Part shown: positions 24,644 to 33,722 of the stretch, one piece after another
Position numbering within the stretch: position 1 is the first letter of the stretch
How the letters are laid out: the number at the start of each line of letters is the position of its first letter
DNA from: an uncultured Eubacteriales bacterium
GTDB lineage: Bacteria > Bacillota > Clostridia > Tissierellales > Peptoniphilaceae
Reading direction: 5' to 3'
Length of the DNA stretch: 64,000 bases
Assembly: GCA_900540185.1 (NCBI GenBank)
Contig: UQFH01000002.1
Coordinates: forward strand, 1 to 64,000
The notes under the pieces: model-generated
Seen by the model: the letters and a program-made list of their open reading frames with translations, nothing else
Told to the model about the DNA's origin: nothing
Databases searched by the model: none
Position numbers and translations under genes: made by a program

Positions 24644-26278
24644 ATGGCTAAAGATATATTATATGGAAGTGACGCTCGTTCAAAGATGGAAACGGGCATA
24701 AACAAGCTTGCCGACACAGTAAAGGTAACGCTTGGACCTAAGGGAAGAAATGTAGTTCTCGAAAGAGCATACGGTTCACCGCTCATTACAAACGACGGTG
24801 TTACAATTGCAAGAGAAATCGAACTTGAAGATAAAGCGGAAAATATGGGCGCACAACTTTTAAGAGAAGTTGCAACAAAGACAAACGACGTCGCTGGAGA
24901 CGGAACGACAACGGCAACTCTTCTTGCACAAGCAATTATAAAGGCGGGCTTAAAGAATTTGGCAGCAGGCTCAAACCCGATGATTCTACAAAAGGGAATT
25001 AAAAAAGCTGTCGCTAAAACTATTGAATCGCTAAAGAAACAATCTGTAAAGATTGAATCCAAAGAAAAGATTGCAAATGTTGCAAGTGTTTCAGCCGGCG
25101 ACGAAGAAATCGGAAAACTCATCTCCGAAGCAATGGAAAAAGTTGGTAACGACGGAGTTATAACTGTTGAAGAGTCAAAGAGCATGGGCACAACTCTCGA
25201 AGTTGTCGAAGGTATGCAATTTGACAGAGGATATGTTTCAAGTTATATGGTAACCGACACGGAAAAGATGATTGCTGAACTTGACAATCCTTATATTTTA
25301 ATTACAGACAAGAAAATCACAAATATCCAAGACATTTTGCCGGTTCTTGAACAAATCGTTCAATCCGGAAAAGCTCTTTTAATTATCGCTGAAGACATCG
25401 AAGGCGAAGCAATGGCAACACTTGTTGTCAATAAATTAAGAGGAACATTTAATTGTGTTGCTGTAAAGGCTCCGGGCTTCGGCGACAGAAGAAAGGCAAT
25501 GCTTGAAGATATCGCAATTTTAACAGGCGGTACAGTTGTTTCATCCGATCTCGGCTATGAACTCAAAGACACGACTATAGATATGCTTGGAAGTGCACAA
25601 AAAGTTAAAGTTGAAAAGGAAAATACTGTGATTGTTAAGGGCGCAGGCGACGATGAAAAGATTAAGGAAAGAGTAAAACAACTTCGCGCTCAATACGAAG
25701 AAAGTGAGTCCGATTTCGATAGAGAAAAACTTCAAGAAAGACTTGCAAAACTTTCAGGCGGCGTTGCAGTTGTTCAAGTCGGCGCAGCAACAGAAACTGA
25801 GCTCAAAGAAAAGAAATTAAGAATCGAAGATGCTCTTAACGCAACACGCGCAGCTGTTGAAGAAGGAATTATCGCAGGCGGCGGAGTTGCTTTAATCGAC
25901 ACAATCGAAGACGTAAGACCGCTTCTCGACGAAACTGAAGGCGACGAAAAGACAGGTGTCATGATTATCTTGAGAGCTCTTGAAGAACCTCTAAGACAAA
26001 TCGCTGAAAACGCAGGAAAAGAAGGCAGCGTAATTGTTTCAGCAGTGTTTGAAAAAGAAAAGGGCATGGGATATGACGCTCTTCACGATAAATATGTAGA
26101 CATGATCAAGGAAGGAATTGTAGACCCGACAAAGGTTACAAGAAGCGCACTTCAAAACGCAGCAAGCGTTGCAGCAATGGTTCTTACAACCGAAGCAACA
26201 GTGACAGATCTTCCGAAAGATGACGAAATGAATCCGCAAATGGCAGGCGGCGGAATGCCGATGGGCGGAATGATGTAA
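24644..26278 (+). CDS. groEL: Chaperonin GroEL
   Basis: 544 residues. Fully conserved chaperonin segments include TLGPKGRNVVLERAYGSP, DVAGDGTTTATLLAQAI, AAVEEGIIAGGGVALI and the C-terminal GGM tail (GGGMPMGGMM). It is an ATP-driven protein-folding chamber with GroES. RBS GGGGGAG. Confidence 0.98.
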   Translation: MAKDILYGSDARSKMETGINKLADTVKVTLGPKGRNVVLERAYGSPLITNDGVTIAREIELEDKAENMGAQLLREVATKTNDVAGDGTTTATLLAQAIIKAGLKNLAAGSNPMILQKGIKKAVAKTIESLKKQSVKIESKEKIANVASVSAGDEEIGKLISEAMEKVGNDGVITVEESKSMGTTLEVVEGMQFDRGYVSSYMVTDTEKMIAELDNPYILITDKKITNIQDILPVLEQIVQSGKALLIIAEDIEGEAMATLVVNKLRGTFNCVAVKAPGFGDRRKAMLEDIAILTGGTVVSSDLGYELKDTTIDMLGSAQKVKVEKENTVIVKGAGDDEKIKERVKQLRAQYEESESDFDREKLQERLAKLSGGVAVVQVGAATETELKEKKLRIEDALNATRAAVEEGIIAGGGVALIDTIEDVRPLLDETEGDEKTGVMIILRALEEPLRQIAENAGKEGSVIVSAVFEKEKGMGYDALHDKYVDMIKEGIVDPTKVTRSALQNAASVAAMVLTTEATVTDLPKDDEMNPQMAGGGMPMGGMM

Positions 26279-26288
26279 TAAAATAAAA

Positions 26289-26319
26289 TGTGTAGCATAC
26301 CATGTGCTGCACTTTTTTA
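26289..26319 (+). terminator. Terminator after groEL
   Basis: Imperfect stem GTGTAGCA / TGTGCTGCAC with six T residues. Confidence 0.7.
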
Positions 26320-26324
26320 TTGCA

Positions 26325-26360
26325 ACAAAAAAACGTGCAGATTTTACAATTTGCACGTTT
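26325..26360 (-). terminator. Terminator after purC (minus strand)
   Basis: AAACGTGCA (26331-26339) / TGCACGTTT (26352-26360), followed on the minus strand by T residues. Confidence 0.8.
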
Positions 26361-26370
26361 ATATTACATA

Positions 26371-27057
26371 CTATTTTACGTCTTCCAAAAGGATTTTTTC
26401 GAGTTTCAAAGGTTCGATATATTCGTCGCCTTTGTATGCACGCATGTTTCCGCCTGAAATTTCGTCGATGAGTGCGACTTTACCGTCGATCATACCGAAT
26501 TCGAATTTAATATCGTAAAGTTCGAGACCCTTTTTATCGAGTTCTTCTTTAACAAATTCGCCGATATGTTTTGCAAGATCAACAAGTTCTTCGTATTCGT
26601 CGCCTGTCATAATTCCGAGCATTTCAAGAGCGTCCTTTGTGATTAGAGGATCGTCTCTGTCGTCATCCTTTAGAGTGATTTCAACATATGAAGGAAGCTT
26701 CATTCCCGATTCGGCATATTGTCCGTAACGTCTGATGAATGAGCCGACAGCTCTGTATCTTACAATAACTTCAACACCGTTTCCGAAAACTTTTGCCTTC
26801 TTTACAACAGCTTCATTTTTTTCAGTGTCTGCTGAAACGAAGTGTGTGTTTAAGCCCTTTTCGTTAAGTTTTTCATAGAAGAATTTTGTAAGCATGCAAG
26901 CTGAGTGTCCTGCGCCTTCCATAGTGAGTCCGACATGATTTTGACCCGGGTCGAAAACTCCGTCCTTTCCGGTTACATCGTCTTTAAACTTGAGTAAAAC
27001 TTCTTTGTCGTTTAATTCATAAACGTCTTTTGTTTTTCCTTGGTATAATTTTTTCAA
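26371..27057 (-). CDS. purC: Phosphoribosylaminoimidazole-succinocarboxamide synthase (SAICAR synthetase)
   Basis: 228 residues, slightly shorter than the usual 235-240. It ligates aspartate to CAIR in purine synthesis. Family marks are LYQGKTKDVYELND at the N-terminus, DDVTGKDGVFDPG, VRYRAVGSFIRRYG and LIDEISGGNMR. The start is TTG at 27057, the only plausible codon before the conserved N-terminus, behind GGGGGG with a 6-nt spacing. It stands alone; no other pur gene is in the window. Confidence 0.93.
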   Translation of the reverse strand: MKKLYQGKTKDVYELNDKEVLLKFKDDVTGKDGVFDPGQNHVGLTMEGAGHSACMLTKFFYEKLNEKGLNTHFVSADTEKNEAVVKKAKVFGNGVEVIVRYRAVGSFIRRYGQYAESGMKLPSYVEITLKDDDRDDPLITKDALEMLGIMTGDEYEELVDLAKHIGEFVKEELDKKGLELYDIKFEFGMIDGKVALIDEISGGNMRAYKGDEYIEPLKLEKILLEDVK

Positions 27058-27179
27058 AGTAAACCCCCCAATCCACTCATTATTTTATACCTAAGCGGCG
27101 CGTGTTGTCAAGTGATTCAAGATATATTTTCGAATATATGTAAAATTTGTGGTATAATTAAATTAAAAAGGAGAGAAAA

Positions 27180-28364
27180 ATGGATATAAAAGAATTGCGC
27201 CGCGAGTTTCACAAAATCCCTGAAACAGGCTTTAAAGAATATAAAACTACAAGAAAAATTATTTCTTATTTAAAAAACTTTGAAAACGGAAAACTTATTT
27301 TCGGAAAAAGGCTTTATGGCAAATCCGAAGTTTCAAGCGATGCGGATATCGACGAGGGTTACACCGGAGCTTTGATAGAGTTCGGACACGCACCGTTTTT
27401 TATGTTCCGCTCGGACATCGACGCCCTTCCGGTTTTGGAATCGACGAGCGATGAACATGTTCCGAAAAATTTAGGATTTCGCTCGGAAATCGACGGAAAT
27501 ATGCACGCCTGCGGTCACGACGGACACATTTCAATCGCTTTAAAACTTGCGGAAATATTCAATAAAGAGCCAAATCTTTATTCGGGAAGGGGTGTAAGAA
27601 TTTTATTTCAACCCGCGGAAGAAGGAGTGCAAGGCGCTGCAAAAATTCCGGAGTTTGTGACAAAAGACGTTGACAATATGATTGGATACCACATAGGACT
27701 CGGCGAGCCCGAAGGCTTTATAGGAGTCGGAAGCACGAATTTTCTTGGAGTCAAAAAACTTCTCGTAAAATTTTTCGGAAAAGCCGCACACGCCGCAAAC
27801 AATCCGGAAAATGGAATTTCAGCACTAAATATGGCGCTCGCATTTATAAATTTAAATCGAACTTTGATTGAAGATTCAAAGAAAAAGCGCGTGATGAATA
27901 TCGGGATGATTCACGGAGGAAATGCGCTAAACATCATAATGGATGAAATAACTCTCGGCATCGACCTTCGCGCAATCGACAACGATGTGCTGGACGAAAT
28001 GTACGAAACGATTTTGAAAACTTCGAGAAATATTTCCGAGGCGGTCGGTGGAAGTTCGACTGTTGAGATTATCGGGGAAGCTTGGGGGTATGTTGAGGAA
28101 GACGGAGAGCTCACCGAAAAATTGTCGAAAAATTTAAGAGATGCGGGATTTAAAACGACCATTAATCCGAATTTCGGCGCAAGCGAAGACGTGACGAAAT
28201 ATATTCTGGATGTTAAAGAAAACGGCGGAAAAGCAATTCACCTTCTTTTCGGCGCCGACCTTGCGGGGAGTCACCATAGCTCGACCTTTGACTTCGACGA
28301 CGAGAATCTCGAAAAATATTTCAATGCAACACTTTTAACATATGAATCCATGCTCAAAAATTAA
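27180..28364 (+). CDS. M20 family amidohydrolase (AbgA-like)
   Basis: 394 residues, metallopeptidase family M20D. It has the conserved N-terminus LRREFHKIPETGFKEYKTTR, metal-binding HACGHDGH, QPAEEGVQGA and DEGYTGALIEFG. Similarity is closest to aminobenzoyl-glutamate utilisation protein A and related N-acyl amino acid amidohydrolases. It probably hydrolyses an N-acyl or amide-linked amino acid; the substrate cannot be fixed. RBS AAAGGAGAG; TATAAT at 27153. Single-gene unit. Confidence 0.85.
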   Translation: MDIKELRREFHKIPETGFKEYKTTRKIISYLKNFENGKLIFGKRLYGKSEVSSDADIDEGYTGALIEFGHAPFFMFRSDIDALPVLESTSDEHVPKNLGFRSEIDGNMHACGHDGHISIALKLAEIFNKEPNLYSGRGVRILFQPAEEGVQGAAKIPEFVTKDVDNMIGYHIGLGEPEGFIGVGSTNFLGVKKLLVKFFGKAAHAANNPENGISALNMALAFINLNRTLIEDSKKKRVMNIGMIHGGNALNIIMDEITLGIDLRAIDNDVLDEMYETILKTSRNISEAVGGSSTVEIIGEAWGYVEEDGELTEKLSKNLRDAGFKTTINPNFGASEDVTKYILDVKENGGKAIHLLFGADLAGSHHSSTFDFDDENLEKYFNATLLTYESMLKN

Positions 28365-28384
28365 GCGGTTATGCCGCTTTTTTG
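28362..28384 (+). terminator. Rho-independent terminator
   Basis: AAGCGG-ttatg-CCGCTT with six T residues, overlapping the stop codon of the amidohydrolase. Confidence 0.85.
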
Positions 28385-28476
28385 TGAGATTTTTTTCGAC
28401 ACTTATTTTTCAACTCGAGAGACCTGTGTTTGAAAAAAACACCGTTTTAATATAAAATAGAAGAGGAGGAATTTAT

Positions 28477-29457
28477 ATGATTTATGTTATAAATAAGAGC
28501 GTTGATCCTTCTTTTAATCACGCGCTTGAAGAATATTTTTTAAAGGATACTAGCGAGTCGGTTTTTATGATTTGGCAAAATGAGCCGACGGTTTTGATCG
28601 GGAGAAATCAAAATTTGGAGCTTGAGATAAATACAGATTTTACAAAAGCACATGATATGCACGTTGTGAGAAGACTTTCGGGCGGCGGCACGGTTTATTG
28701 CGATTTGAACAACTGTCAATACACTTTTATCACCAATCGCGACGACAAGAATGAAAATCTTTTTAAAAGTTTTGCGCACCCCGTTGTTTTGGCTCTAAAA
28801 AAATTGGGGCTCGATGCGGATTTTACGGGTAGAAATGACATAATGATTGGCGACAAAAAAGTTTCCGGGAATGCTCAGTACCGCTACAAGGACAGAATCA
28901 TTCACCACGGAACTCTTCTTTTTGATGCGGATATGGAGCTTTTGTCGGGTTCGATGAAGGCGCGAGAAATAAAATTTATAGATAAAAATGTTCATTCGCA
29001 TCGTGCGCATGTGGGTCTTATAAAAAATTACGTGGACATGGATGTGCATGAATTTATAGATTATATTGCAAAAAATATTGTGGATTATCATAATATTTCT
29101 GAAATTCGCGAGCCGTCAAATGATGAGCTCGAGGGTTTGAAGAAGTATTTGTCGGACTTTCCGGATTTTAACAAAACGGGATATGACAAGGAGCATTCGA
29201 GAAAATATATGGCGAAGAAATATCCGTTCGGACTTGTTGAGTACGGGCTCGACGACGAGGACGGAAAGATAAAAAAACTGAAGATTATGGGAGACTTCTT
29301 TTTGAATAATGAATTGGAGCCGTTTTTGAGTTCGATTCGGGGTATAGATATAGAGTCGATTGAAGACGAGCTCAAATTTGATATCGGAGATTTTATAATC
29401 GGCATGACAAATGACGATTTTATTTCCGATTTGAAGCATTTATATAGAGGAGAATAG
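28477..29457 (+). CDS. lplA: Lipoate-protein ligase A
   Basis: 326 residues. It activates lipoate (or octanoate) with ATP and attaches it to lipoyl domains. The signature RRLSGGGTVYCDLNN, the N-terminal segment EPTVLIGRNQN and KVSGNAQYRYKDRIIHHGT are all typical of LplA, and the length includes the accessory C-terminal domain. First gene of a tight three-gene unit; RBS GAGGAGG. Confidence 0.94.
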   Translation: MIYVINKSVDPSFNHALEEYFLKDTSESVFMIWQNEPTVLIGRNQNLELEINTDFTKAHDMHVVRRLSGGGTVYCDLNNCQYTFITNRDDKNENLFKSFAHPVVLALKKLGLDADFTGRNDIMIGDKKVSGNAQYRYKDRIIHHGTLLFDADMELLSGSMKAREIKFIDKNVHSHRAHVGLIKNYVDMDVHEFIDYIAKNIVDYHNISEIREPSNDELEGLKKYLSDFPDFNKTGYDKEHSRKYMAKKYPFGLVEYGLDDEDGKIKKLKIMGDFFLNNELEPFLSSIRGIDIESIEDELKFDIGDFIIGMTNDDFISDLKHLYRGE

Positions 29458-29459
29458 TT

Positions 29460-30320
29460 ATGAGTGAGAAAAAAACTAAGCATTTAAAAAAGCCGGAGTG
29501 GATTAAGGTCAAACTTCAGGGCAACCAAAATTCCAACACGGTTGAACATACACTTTTAAATTATAATTTAAACACTGTTTGCTCGGAGGCGAATTGTCCG
29601 AACAAGATGGAGTGCTACGCTGCGAGAACTGCGACATTTATGATTCTCGGGAAAAATTGTACGAGAAATTGCAGATTTTGCAATGTTACTACAAAGAAGC
29701 CGGAGCCTGTGAACAAGTTTGAACCGCAGGAAGTTGCTTTTGCGGTACAGAAACTCGGACTTAAACATGCGGTCGTGACGAGTGTCGACAGAGACGATTT
29801 GGAGGATTACGGCGCGGAGCATTTCAAGCGCGTGTGCGAGGAGATAAAAAAAGTAAATCCGGGCACGACAGTCGAGCTTTTGATTCCGGATATGCACGCA
29901 GTGCACGAACATTTGGACACGATTTTCAGCGCAAAGCCGGACATCATAAACCACAATGTTGAAGTTGTGCCGGAGTTTTTTGAGGAAATTTGTCCGCAGT
30001 CAAATATGGACTGGAGTCTCGAGGTTTTGAGATATGCAAAGGAAAAGGGATTTATCACGAAGTCTGGCATGATGGTCGGATTCGGCGAAACCGAAGAGAT
30101 GGTTGTAAATCTCATGAAAATGCTTCGAAGCGTTGACTGCGACATGCTCACAATCGGGCAATATCTCCAACCTTCGAGAAAACACGCCGACGTTGTGGAA
30201 TATGTAACGCCGGAGCAATTTGAAAGATACAAAGAGCTCGGACTTGAACTCGGATTTAAGAGCGTTTCGAGCGGACCTTTCGTGCGAAGCAGCTACCACG
30301 CGCAAATGTTGGAAGGATAG
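29460..30320 (+). CDS. lipA: Lipoyl synthase
   Basis: 286 residues, radical SAM. Both clusters are intact: the auxiliary CX4CX5C (Cys41, Cys46, Cys52) and the radical SAM CX3CX2C (Cys67, Cys71, Cys74); the C-terminal RSSY supplies the serine ligand. It inserts two sulfurs into octanoyl groups on lipoyl domains. It starts 2 nt after lplA. No lipoyl-domain protein is in this window; glycine cleavage H protein or a 2-oxoacid dehydrogenase would be the expected client. Confidence 0.96.
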   Translation: MSEKKTKHLKKPEWIKVKLQGNQNSNTVEHTLLNYNLNTVCSEANCPNKMECYAARTATFMILGKNCTRNCRFCNVTTKKPEPVNKFEPQEVAFAVQKLGLKHAVVTSVDRDDLEDYGAEHFKRVCEEIKKVNPGTTVELLIPDMHAVHEHLDTIFSAKPDIINHNVEVVPEFFEEICPQSNMDWSLEVLRYAKEKGFITKSGMMVGFGETEEMVVNLMKMLRSVDCDMLTIGQYLQPSRKHADVVEYVTPEQFERYKELGLELGFKSVSSGPFVRSSYHAQMLEG

Positions 30321-30321
30321 A

Positions 30322-31143
30322 ATGAAAAGAGTTAGAATTTTTTTGAATGAATACCCGTCGTCAATCGAAGTTGCAAACGAACTCGAGGAGCGCTTTCGCT
30401 CGCTCGGCGTTGAGGCGGAACAGGTCTATATAAAATCGCTCGACAACAAGGGCGGAGATTTTGACGTAAACATTGTTGTTGGGGGCGACGGTACATTTTT
30501 GCAATCGGTGAGACTGAGCGAATTTCATTCGGCGCCGTTTATCGGAATAAACACCGGCGGACTTGGATTTTTCCAGGAAATCGGCGTTGACGAAATTCCG
30601 ACGCTTGTGCATATGCTGAAAAAAGAAGAATTTATTACCGACGAAATGAAACTCATAAAATCCGTCGCAACCACAAGTGACGGCAGCGAACTCTCGTTTT
30701 ATGCGATAAACGAAATTCTTATAAAGGGAATAAATTCGAAAGTCATCCACATGGACGTCTATGTCGAAAGAAATTTCCTGCAAAAATTTTCAGGAGACGG
30801 CATCATCATCTCGACATCCGTCGGCTCGACCGCATACAACTTCTCGGTCGGCGGTGCGATTGTGCACCCGAGCATCGAAACAATGCAAATGAGTCCGCTC
30901 GCACCGATTTCAAGTGCGGCATATCGTTCGCTTCTAAATCCGATCGTCATGCCGGGAAATTACACCATCGACATCTACCCTGAAACGAAATACGAAAAAT
31001 CCGTCTTGATAGTCGAAGACGGCGTTGAAAACTTTGTCAGAAACATTCGAAAAATCGAAACCACAATCAGCAACACTTTCGTGAACAGACTGCATTTGGA
31101 TAAGGATATTTATTGGAAGAACTTAAAAGACAAATTCATTTAG
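30322..31143 (+). CDS. nadK: NAD kinase
   Basis: 273 residues. It phosphorylates NAD to NADP. The GGDGT motif occurs in VVGGDGTFLQSVR, followed by INTGGLGFFQE and the C-terminal SGDGIIISTSVGSTAYNFS. The ATG at 30322 is 1 nt after the lipA stop and follows GGAAGGA; the open frame extends 34 codons upstream inside lipA, which is not coding. No terminator hairpin follows; a family A repeat starts 5 nt after the stop and could serve that role. Confidence 0.94.
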   Translation: MKRVRIFLNEYPSSIEVANELEERFRSLGVEAEQVYIKSLDNKGGDFDVNIVVGGDGTFLQSVRLSEFHSAPFIGINTGGLGFFQEIGVDEIPTLVHMLKKEEFITDEMKLIKSVATTSDGSELSFYAINEILIKGINSKVIHMDVYVERNFLQKFSGDGIIISTSVGSTAYNFSVGGAIVHPSIETMQMSPLAPISSAAYRSLLNPIVMPGNYTIDIYPETKYEKSVLIVEDGVENFVRNIRKIETTISNTFVNRLHLDKDIYWKNLKDKFI

Positions 31144-31148
31144 AAAAA

Positions 31149-31270
31149 TTTGCGGTCTATTTTGCGATAAACGACTGATCTCGTGTTTTAGTCGTTGCGG
31201 CATATTTACCAATATGCCTCACTCCAAAAACACTCAATCTAGCCGTTTCTCATCAAAATATCCTCGCAAA
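31149..31270 (+). repeat. Interspersed hairpin repeat, family A (copy 3)
   Basis: Begins 5 nt after nadK. Ends TTTGCGG / CGCAAAT, central stem CATATT-tacc-AATATG (31201-31216), which differs from other copies by paired changes. Confidence 0.85.
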
Positions 31271-31303
31271 TGGGTGGGGATTAATTGTAGAAAATGGAAA
31301 ACA

Positions 31304-31692
31304 CAGCACGTAACGGCGACCGGTTTTTTATCCATCGAGCAGAAATCTATGATTTCGTCGTGAAATGAGATAAAAAAGTGTATCGCCGCCAATATGGAGA
31401 ATGAAATGGATAGATTTTGAAACCGCGAAAGGATGGTTGAAAATAAAAATCGTAAATATGTTATACGTCAACATTAGCTCCATGTGAAAATAAATTAATG
31501 TATATGGTATATTGTTGTATGGGATTACGCTCTTTGTAGCGTCGCATTACATTGCGACGCATGAGATATAGACAAACAGACGTGTATGTGCAATAAAATT
31601 TTGCAATTAAATAAAAGCAGCACGTGGGAGTATCGCCGCAAAAAATATTTACAATCAAAATTTATGTTTAATACAAATTTTCAGGAGGAATT
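31304..31692 (+). repeat. Repeat modules C and E, otherwise gene-free
   Basis: C module 31304-31396 (TAACGGCGACCGGTTTTTTA...GTATCGCCGCCAATA). E module 31527-31600 (TTTGTAGCGTCG...GACGCATGAGATATAG). The rest up to the fumarase ribosome binding site shows no gene. Confidence 0.75.
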
Positions 31693-33081
31693 ATGAAAGA
31701 AAAAGAATTGATTTACAGAGACGAAGTTGACTCTTTAGGTGTTGTTAAGGTTCAAAGTGAGAATCTTTGGGGTGCTGTAACTGAAAGAGGAAGAAAGATG
31801 TATGCGGTGACGGACGAGACTGTCGATATGGAAATTGTAAGAGCGGTCGCAATGATAAAAAAAGCGGCGGCTATCGCAAACGAAAAGCTCGGCGTTTTGA
31901 GCACGGAAAAGCGTGACAGAATAAGTCTTGCGGTTGACCAAATTCTCACGGGAAAATTTGACGACAATTTTCCGCTTTCCGTATATCAAACGGGTTCCGG
32001 AACTGCAACGAACATGAATGTGAATGAGGTTATAAAAAATATAAATAATTTGGGACTCATAGGCGACGACTCTGTTTCGCTTCATCCGAATGACGATGTG
32101 AACAAGTCGCAAAGCACAAACTGTGTTTTTCCGACGGCGATAAATGTTGCGGTAATACTAAATTTGAAAAAGGGGCTTATTCCGGCGCTCGAAAATCTTG
32201 TGACAACTTTGGACAGAAAAATTGAAGAGTTTGACGGCGTGATAAAAATCGGAAGAACTCACCTTGAAGATGCAACGCCGATTTTGATTTCAGATGAATT
32301 TATAGCATATCGCGACACATTTATGAGAGACATCGAAAAAATCAAGGAGCAAATTGAATATTTGAGCCATGTGCCTCTTGGAGGTACCGCTGTGGGCACG
32401 GGACTAAATACGCCGCCGGGATATGACAAGCTTGCGGTGGAAGCTCTTGGCGAAATTGCCGGAATAGATCTGATTCCTATGAAAGACAAATTTATGGGGC
32501 TTTCAATGAAAAATGACATTGCAACCGCATATGGCGCTATCGCGTCTCTGTCGATGAACTTGTTTAAATTTTTAAATGATATACGCCTGATGCAGTCGGG
32601 TCCAAGAGCCGGTTTTTCCGAAATTATTATCCCTGCAAATGAACCGGGAAGTTCGATAATGCCGGGAAAAGTAAATCCGACTCAAATTGAAATGCTCACA
32701 CAAATCGCATTGAGAGTCTATGGTGCAAATGCGACAATTCTATTTGCCTCAGGTCAAGGAAACTTTGAGCTGAACGTCTACATGCCTCTCATTGCAAACC
32801 AATTTATAAAAACGGCTCGGGAACTCGCAAACGGAATTGAAAGTTTCAACGAAAATTGCCTCAAAGGTATAAAATTGAACAGAGAAAAGATAGAAAAATA
32901 CCTTGAAGAAAGCTTGATGCTCGTGACTGCGCTAAATCCACACATCGGCTACATCAACAGCGCGAAAATCGCAAAAAATGCATATGAAAAGGGAATAACA
33001 CTCAAACAATCTGCACTGGAGTTGGAACTGCTTACGGAAGAGGAGTTTGATATTATAGTCGATCCCACAAAAATGGTTTAA
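31693..33081 (+). CDS. fumC: Class II fumarate hydratase
   Basis: 462 residues, fumarase/aspartase superfamily. Several motifs favour fumarase over aspartase: TGSGTATNMNVNEV, IGRTHLEDATP with the catalytic-site histidine, and the mobile SS-loop GSSIMPGKVNPTQ (aspartase normally has PAKVNP). One odd feature is NKSQSTNCVFPTA, where the family has QS(S/T)ND; the Asp is replaced by Cys. It interconverts fumarate and malate in the cytoplasm. RBS AGGAGGA. Monocistronic between repeat islands. Confidence 0.82.
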   Translation: MKEKELIYRDEVDSLGVVKVQSENLWGAVTERGRKMYAVTDETVDMEIVRAVAMIKKAAAIANEKLGVLSTEKRDRISLAVDQILTGKFDDNFPLSVYQTGSGTATNMNVNEVIKNINNLGLIGDDSVSLHPNDDVNKSQSTNCVFPTAINVAVILNLKKGLIPALENLVTTLDRKIEEFDGVIKIGRTHLEDATPILISDEFIAYRDTFMRDIEKIKEQIEYLSHVPLGGTAVGTGLNTPPGYDKLAVEALGEIAGIDLIPMKDKFMGLSMKNDIATAYGAIASLSMNLFKFLNDIRLMQSGPRAGFSEIIIPANEPGSSIMPGKVNPTQIEMLTQIALRVYGANATILFASGQGNFELNVYMPLIANQFIKTARELANGIESFNENCLKGIKLNREKIEKYLEESLMLVTALNPHIGYINSAKIAKNAYEKGITLKQSALELELLTEEEFDIIVDPTKMV

Positions 33082-33086
33082 AATTA

Positions 33087-33208
33087 ATTTGCGCGCTATT
33101 TTGCGATAAACGGTTGATTCAATATTTCAGTCGCTGCGACGTACTTGCCAGTACGCCTCACTCCTAAAATATTTCATCTAACCGTTTCTCATCAAAATAT
33201 CATCGCAA
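33087..33208 (+). repeat. Interspersed hairpin repeat, family A (copy 4)
   Basis: Starts 6 nt after fumC. Outer ends ATTTGCG / CGCAAAT; arms AAACGGTT / AACCGTTT; central stem CGTACT-tgcc-AGTACG (33140-33155). Confidence 0.87.
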
Positions 33209-33237
33209 ATAACAGTGTGTTTTAATTGTATAAAATG

Positions 33238-33345
33238 GCAAACACAGCCGTAGCGGGACGGTTCTGCGAATCCTCCTGCCTAAACACCTGCGCAATCAAA
33301 AATTAAGTTTACGGCGCATGTCATCAAAATATCCTCGCAAATTAT
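33238..33345 (+). repeat. Interspersed repeat, family F (copy 1)
   Basis: CCGTAGCGGGACGGTTCTGC, AATCCTCC, ACACCTGCGCAATCAAAAAT and ATCAAAATATCCTCGCAAA; the same text lies at 54268-54374 and partly at 53995-54082. Confidence 0.8.
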
Positions 33346-33350
33346 TGGAT

Positions 33351-33493
33351 AGTATTTGCGGTTTGCAGTCAACGTCTGCGACTCATTTCTCCTATTCGTC
33401 GAAATGTCGCCGGACGTCTTTGCGGAAGACCTACCATCGTGTTTTTGATTTGAAAAATCAAAAAGCACGGGTTAGGGCTATCTTTTCGCGATA
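33351..33493 (+). repeat. Interspersed repeat, family B (copy 2)
   Basis: Same order of blocks as 8818-8962; its final bases (TTTTCGCGATAAACG) double as the left end of the next family A element. Confidence 0.85.
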
Positions 33494-33596
33494 AACGCTT
33501 GATTCATATTTTAGTCGCTGCGACGTACCTATCAGTACGCCTCACTCCTAAAATATTTCATCTAAGCGTTTCTCATCGAAAATTCCACGCAAATAA
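33480..33596 (+). repeat. Interspersed hairpin repeat, family A (copy 5)
   Basis: Arms AAACGCTT / AAGCGTTT and ATATTTTAG / CTAAAATAT; central stem CGTACC-tatc-AGTACG (33524-33539) with one mismatch. Confidence 0.85.
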
Positions 33597-33625
33597 CAGT
33601 GTGTATAAATTGTATAAAATTACAA

Positions 33626-33722
33626 ACGCCATCCGTAACGGCGACCGGTTTTTCGACGCACGAAATAGAAATCTTTGATTTTGTAATTGAGTGCAGAGAA
33701 AAGCGTATCGCCGCTATAATGG
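33626..33722 (+). repeat. Interspersed repeat, family C
   Basis: ACGCCATCCGTAACGGCGAC...GTATCGCCGCTATAA with the inner palindrome AGAAATC-ttt-GATTTT. The remaining bases up to tpx (33723-34000) hold degenerate repeat text and AT-rich sequence but no gene. Confidence 0.75.

Noticed and set aside
31693..33081. Aspartate ammonia-lyase as the identity of the lyase
   Set aside because: The SS-loop PGKVNPTQ and GRTHLEDATP follow fumarase; aspartase normally shows PAKVNP and GRTQLQDAVP.
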